Shown: positions 5,800 to 6,875 of the stretch, piece by piece
Numbering within the stretch: position 1 is the stretch's first letter
Layout: each line of letters starts with the position of its first letter
Assembly: GCA_022566235.1 (NCBI GenBank)
Contig: JADFJI010000118.1
Location: 1 to 6,875, forward strand
Length of the DNA stretch: 6,875 nucleotides
Direction: 5' to 3'
Source of the DNA: Chloroflexota bacterium
GTDB lineage: Bacteria; Chloroflexota; Dehalococcoidia; Plut-88900
Made by a program: the position numbers and the translations under genes
Notes under the pieces: generated by a model
Told to the model about the DNA's origin: nothing
The model's database searches: none
What the model saw: the letters and a program-made list of their open reading frames with translations, nothing else

Positions 5800-6193
5800 A
5801 AGTCGGTAAAGGTTCGAGGAAGTCAATCAGCTGCCCTTGGACCCGCCTTTTTTGGGGCTGCCGAGGGCGCGGACCTAGCCTTGACCCGAGGGGCCATGGT
5901 GAGGAGTCGCAGTCCCCCCGGCACGTGGGACCTTGACACTCCGGCTTTGCGAGCAAGGCCCGCCCTGGCCACCGCCTCTCCAGCATCGAGACGCCCCTGC
6001 ACCCTTGGGCCCGGACAATAGGGTTGTGGTACCGTTTGGGCAGGGCTGGTTTCTGCTCGCGGCTAGAGAACTCGAAGGCGCGGACGAAGGTTCTGCCTTT
6101 TATCGCGGATGGTGAGCCAGCTTCGGCTTTCACGACATCGTTGTATCGGCGGATCATTTCAAGCTAAGACACTCGGGCGCCAGGGGGCAAGCA
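5800..6193. other. Intergenic region, nothing recognised
   Basis: These 394 bp follow the four-helix protein gene. A minus-strand frame of 129 codons (5768-6157) crosses it but overlaps the upstream gene, lacks a ribosome site and has an Arg/Pro/Ser-rich, domain-free translation. An isolated TTGACA at 5933 has no matching -10. No RNA gene is seen. Confidence 0.5.
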
Positions 6194-6439
6194 GTGCTTT
6201 CTAAACCGGCGGTCATCCTGTTATTTTTACTGGCGGCGTCTATCGCGGCCAACGTTTATTTTGCGGTGCAGTTCGGCGCCGTAGGGAAGCTCCAGACGGA
6301 AATCGGCACATTGAAGATTTCCAATGCCCGGCTGGGAGCGGCAAATGCCCAGGCGGCGGCAACGATCAACACCGTAAAAGCGGAGGCGGCACGATGGGAA
6401 GCGTACGGGACCGGGATAGAGGCTTTGATCCTGCCTTGA
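6194..6439 (+). CDS. Small protein with one membrane helix and a coiled coil
   Basis: The 81-aa product starts at GTG with AGGGGG 6 nt upstream. Residues about 5-27 form one hydrophobic helix after a single Lys. Residues about 30-70 are rich in Ala, Leu/Ile, Glu, Lys and Asn and look like an amphipathic coiled coil. This predicts a bitopic protein with a short cytoplasmic N-terminus and an extracytoplasmic coiled coil. The architecture is shared by phage inner-membrane spanins (Rz-like) and by small division or envelope proteins (FtsL/DivIC-like), but no diagnostic motif supports either, and there is no phage gene nearby. A nested inverted repeat spans its stop codon. Confidence 0.6.
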   Translation: MLSKPAVILLFLLAASIAANVYFAVQFGAVGKLQTEIGTLKISNARLGAANAQAAATINTVKAEAARWEAYGTGIEALILP

Positions 6440-6470
6440 CCTGGCTCCCGGCCGGGAGTAAAACGGCAGG
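6430..6470. terminator. Nested palindrome at the end of the coiled-coil gene
   Basis: CTCCCGGCCGGGAG (6445-6458) is a perfect 14-bp palindrome, enclosed by CCTGCC (6430-6435) and GGCAGG (6465-6470). The outer 5' arm includes the last codons of the 81-aa gene and the inner palindrome begins 6 nt after its stop. No T tract follows on the plus strand, so it may terminate poorly or protect the 3' end. Confidence 0.35.
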
Positions 6471-6576
6471 GTCCACGAAAGGTGGCCGGGACTGGAGATT
6501 TTCGCCCCGTTCGCCCGGTTCATGACGCGTTGGAGGCCCTTCACGGTCTGATCAGGCGCCCTCCCGGCAAGCAGTG

Positions 6577-6612
6577 CCCAAGGGGAGCCCATATTGGTGT
6601 GGGACCCTTGGG
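6577..6612. other. Strong two-part hairpin
   Basis: CCCAAGGG (6577-6584) pairs with CCCTTGGG (6605-6612). Inside it CCCA (6588-6591) pairs with TGGG (6600-6603), leaving a 3/1 internal loop and an 8-nt terminal loop. It lies in a stretch with no convincing gene (6440-6680). It could be a structured RNA, a protein-binding site or a transcript-end element; no T tract is attached. Confidence 0.35.
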
Positions 6613-6681
6613 GCGCACCGGCGGCGAAGCGTTGGAGTACCGGCTAGTACTCGCCAGACGGCATATCCTGGGCATAGCCGT

Positions 6682-6875
6682 CTAAGACGGGAGCAACCCC
6701 CGCAACACGCTGGAAACGGCTCCCGGGTTGTCGATATCCTCTATGCGGATGACCTGCCGCTCCCCGATGCCGCGCTCGCGCGCGCGAACGGCCACGTCGG
6801 CTGTACGACCGCGACCCCGACCCGCGATCTGGCGCCGCTGCTCGCCTGGGCGACCGAGCGCGGAATCGAGCTCGA
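6682..6875 (-). CDS. Alternative: C-terminus of an unrecognised minus-strand protein, 5' end beyond the window
   Basis: The minus strand is open from the window edge to a TAG at 6684-6682. The last 29 residues, beginning GIGERQVIRI and ending SSVLRGLLPS, look like a natural C-terminus. The more upstream part is Arg/Gly-rich and reads like the complement of a GC-rich gene. I do not recognise a family. The frame is exactly codon-on-codon antisense to the plus-strand ABC-like reading, so at most one is genuine unless two sequences meet near 6730-6790. Confidence 0.28.
   Translation of the reverse strand, partial: ELDSALGRPGEQRRQIAGRGRGRTADVAVRARERGIGERQVIRIEDIDNPGAVSSVLRGLLPS
6730..6875 (+). 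CDS. Possible fragment of a daunorubicin-type ABC transporter ATPase C-terminus, runs off the end
   Basis: From about 6730 this frame is open to the window edge with a very high share of G/C at third codon positions. The segment ATPTRDLAPLLAWATERG followed by IEL resembles the C-terminal region of DrrA-like ABC ATPases, which often read PT-x-x-L-x-x-L-x-x-W-A-x-x-R-G before a final RPSLEDV motif (beyond this window). Walker A, signature and Walker B motifs are absent upstream, so this would be a 5'-truncated remnant or one side of a join. The frame stays open back to GTG 6574, but that part reads as noise. It conflicts with the minus-strand reading of the same bases. Confidence 0.35.

Noticed and set aside
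5933..5961. TTGACA as a -35 box
   Set aside because: No -10-like hexamer lies at 15-19 nt downstream, and no gene starts nearby.
5768..6157. 129-codon minus-strand frame
   Set aside because: It overlaps the four-helix gene, has no ribosome site, and its translation lacks hydrophobic or domain pattern.
6482..6685. 67-codon plus-strand frame
   Set aside because: It starts at GTG with no ribosome site, has an irregular composition and runs through the 6577-6612 hairpin.

Overview
The window looks like a piece of a moderately high-GC bacterial chromosome, most likely Chloroflexota of the Dehalococcoidia/SAR202 type. This is an inference. It rests on an enolase-superfamily sugar-acid dehydratase, a RidA-like protein, a VOC protein and a MaoC-like hydratase lying close together, on generous intergenic spacing, and on an intergenic repeat (GTCCTGAG...GTCGAAGGGA) that I recall from such genomes. 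No rRNA, tRNA, CRISPR array, transposase or integrase is visible.

Left half (about 140-3637, minus strand): three genes read in the same direction, in the order triple-RidA protein (2381-3637), mandelate racemase/galactonate dehydratase-like enolase (1092-2264) and two-module VOC protein (140-1003). Each has its own strong Shine-Dalgarno sequence. The gaps are 116 and 88 bp, so co-transcription is plausible but not proven. The set reads as a small catabolic cassette: dehydration of an acid-sugar or other carboxylate, a Rid-fold step on an enamine/imine-like or keto-acid intermediate, and a metal-dependent VOC step. The substrate cannot be read from the sequence. An 8-bp perfect dyad overlapping a TAGAAT -10-like hexamer sits just upstream of the RidA gene and is the best candidate operator.

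Middle (3638-4768): a divergent promoter region, a 77-aa two-helix membrane protein on the plus strand, a nested inverted repeat between convergent genes, and a MaoC-like hydratase on the minus strand. Then comes about 500 bp without a gene, holding a GTCCTGAG-type repeat, a G/C hairpin, a tandem 10-bp duplication and an extended -10 promoter.

Right part (5275-6875, plus strand): a four-helix membrane protein of unknown function, about 390 bp with nothing recognisable, an 81-aa protein with one membrane helix and a coiled coil, and then a structured low-coding stretch with two strong nested inverted repeats. The last ~150-190 bases are open on both strands in codon register. The plus reading resembles the C-terminal part of a daunorubicin-type ABC transporter ATPase. 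The minus reading looks like the C-terminus of an unknown protein ending at 6682. At most one is right, unless two sequences are joined here.

I do not see a clear new defence, mobile or RNA system. The items most worth checking are the triplicated RidA chain without the family arginine, its operator-like dyad, the conserved but uncharacterised VOC family beside an enolase, and the odd right end.
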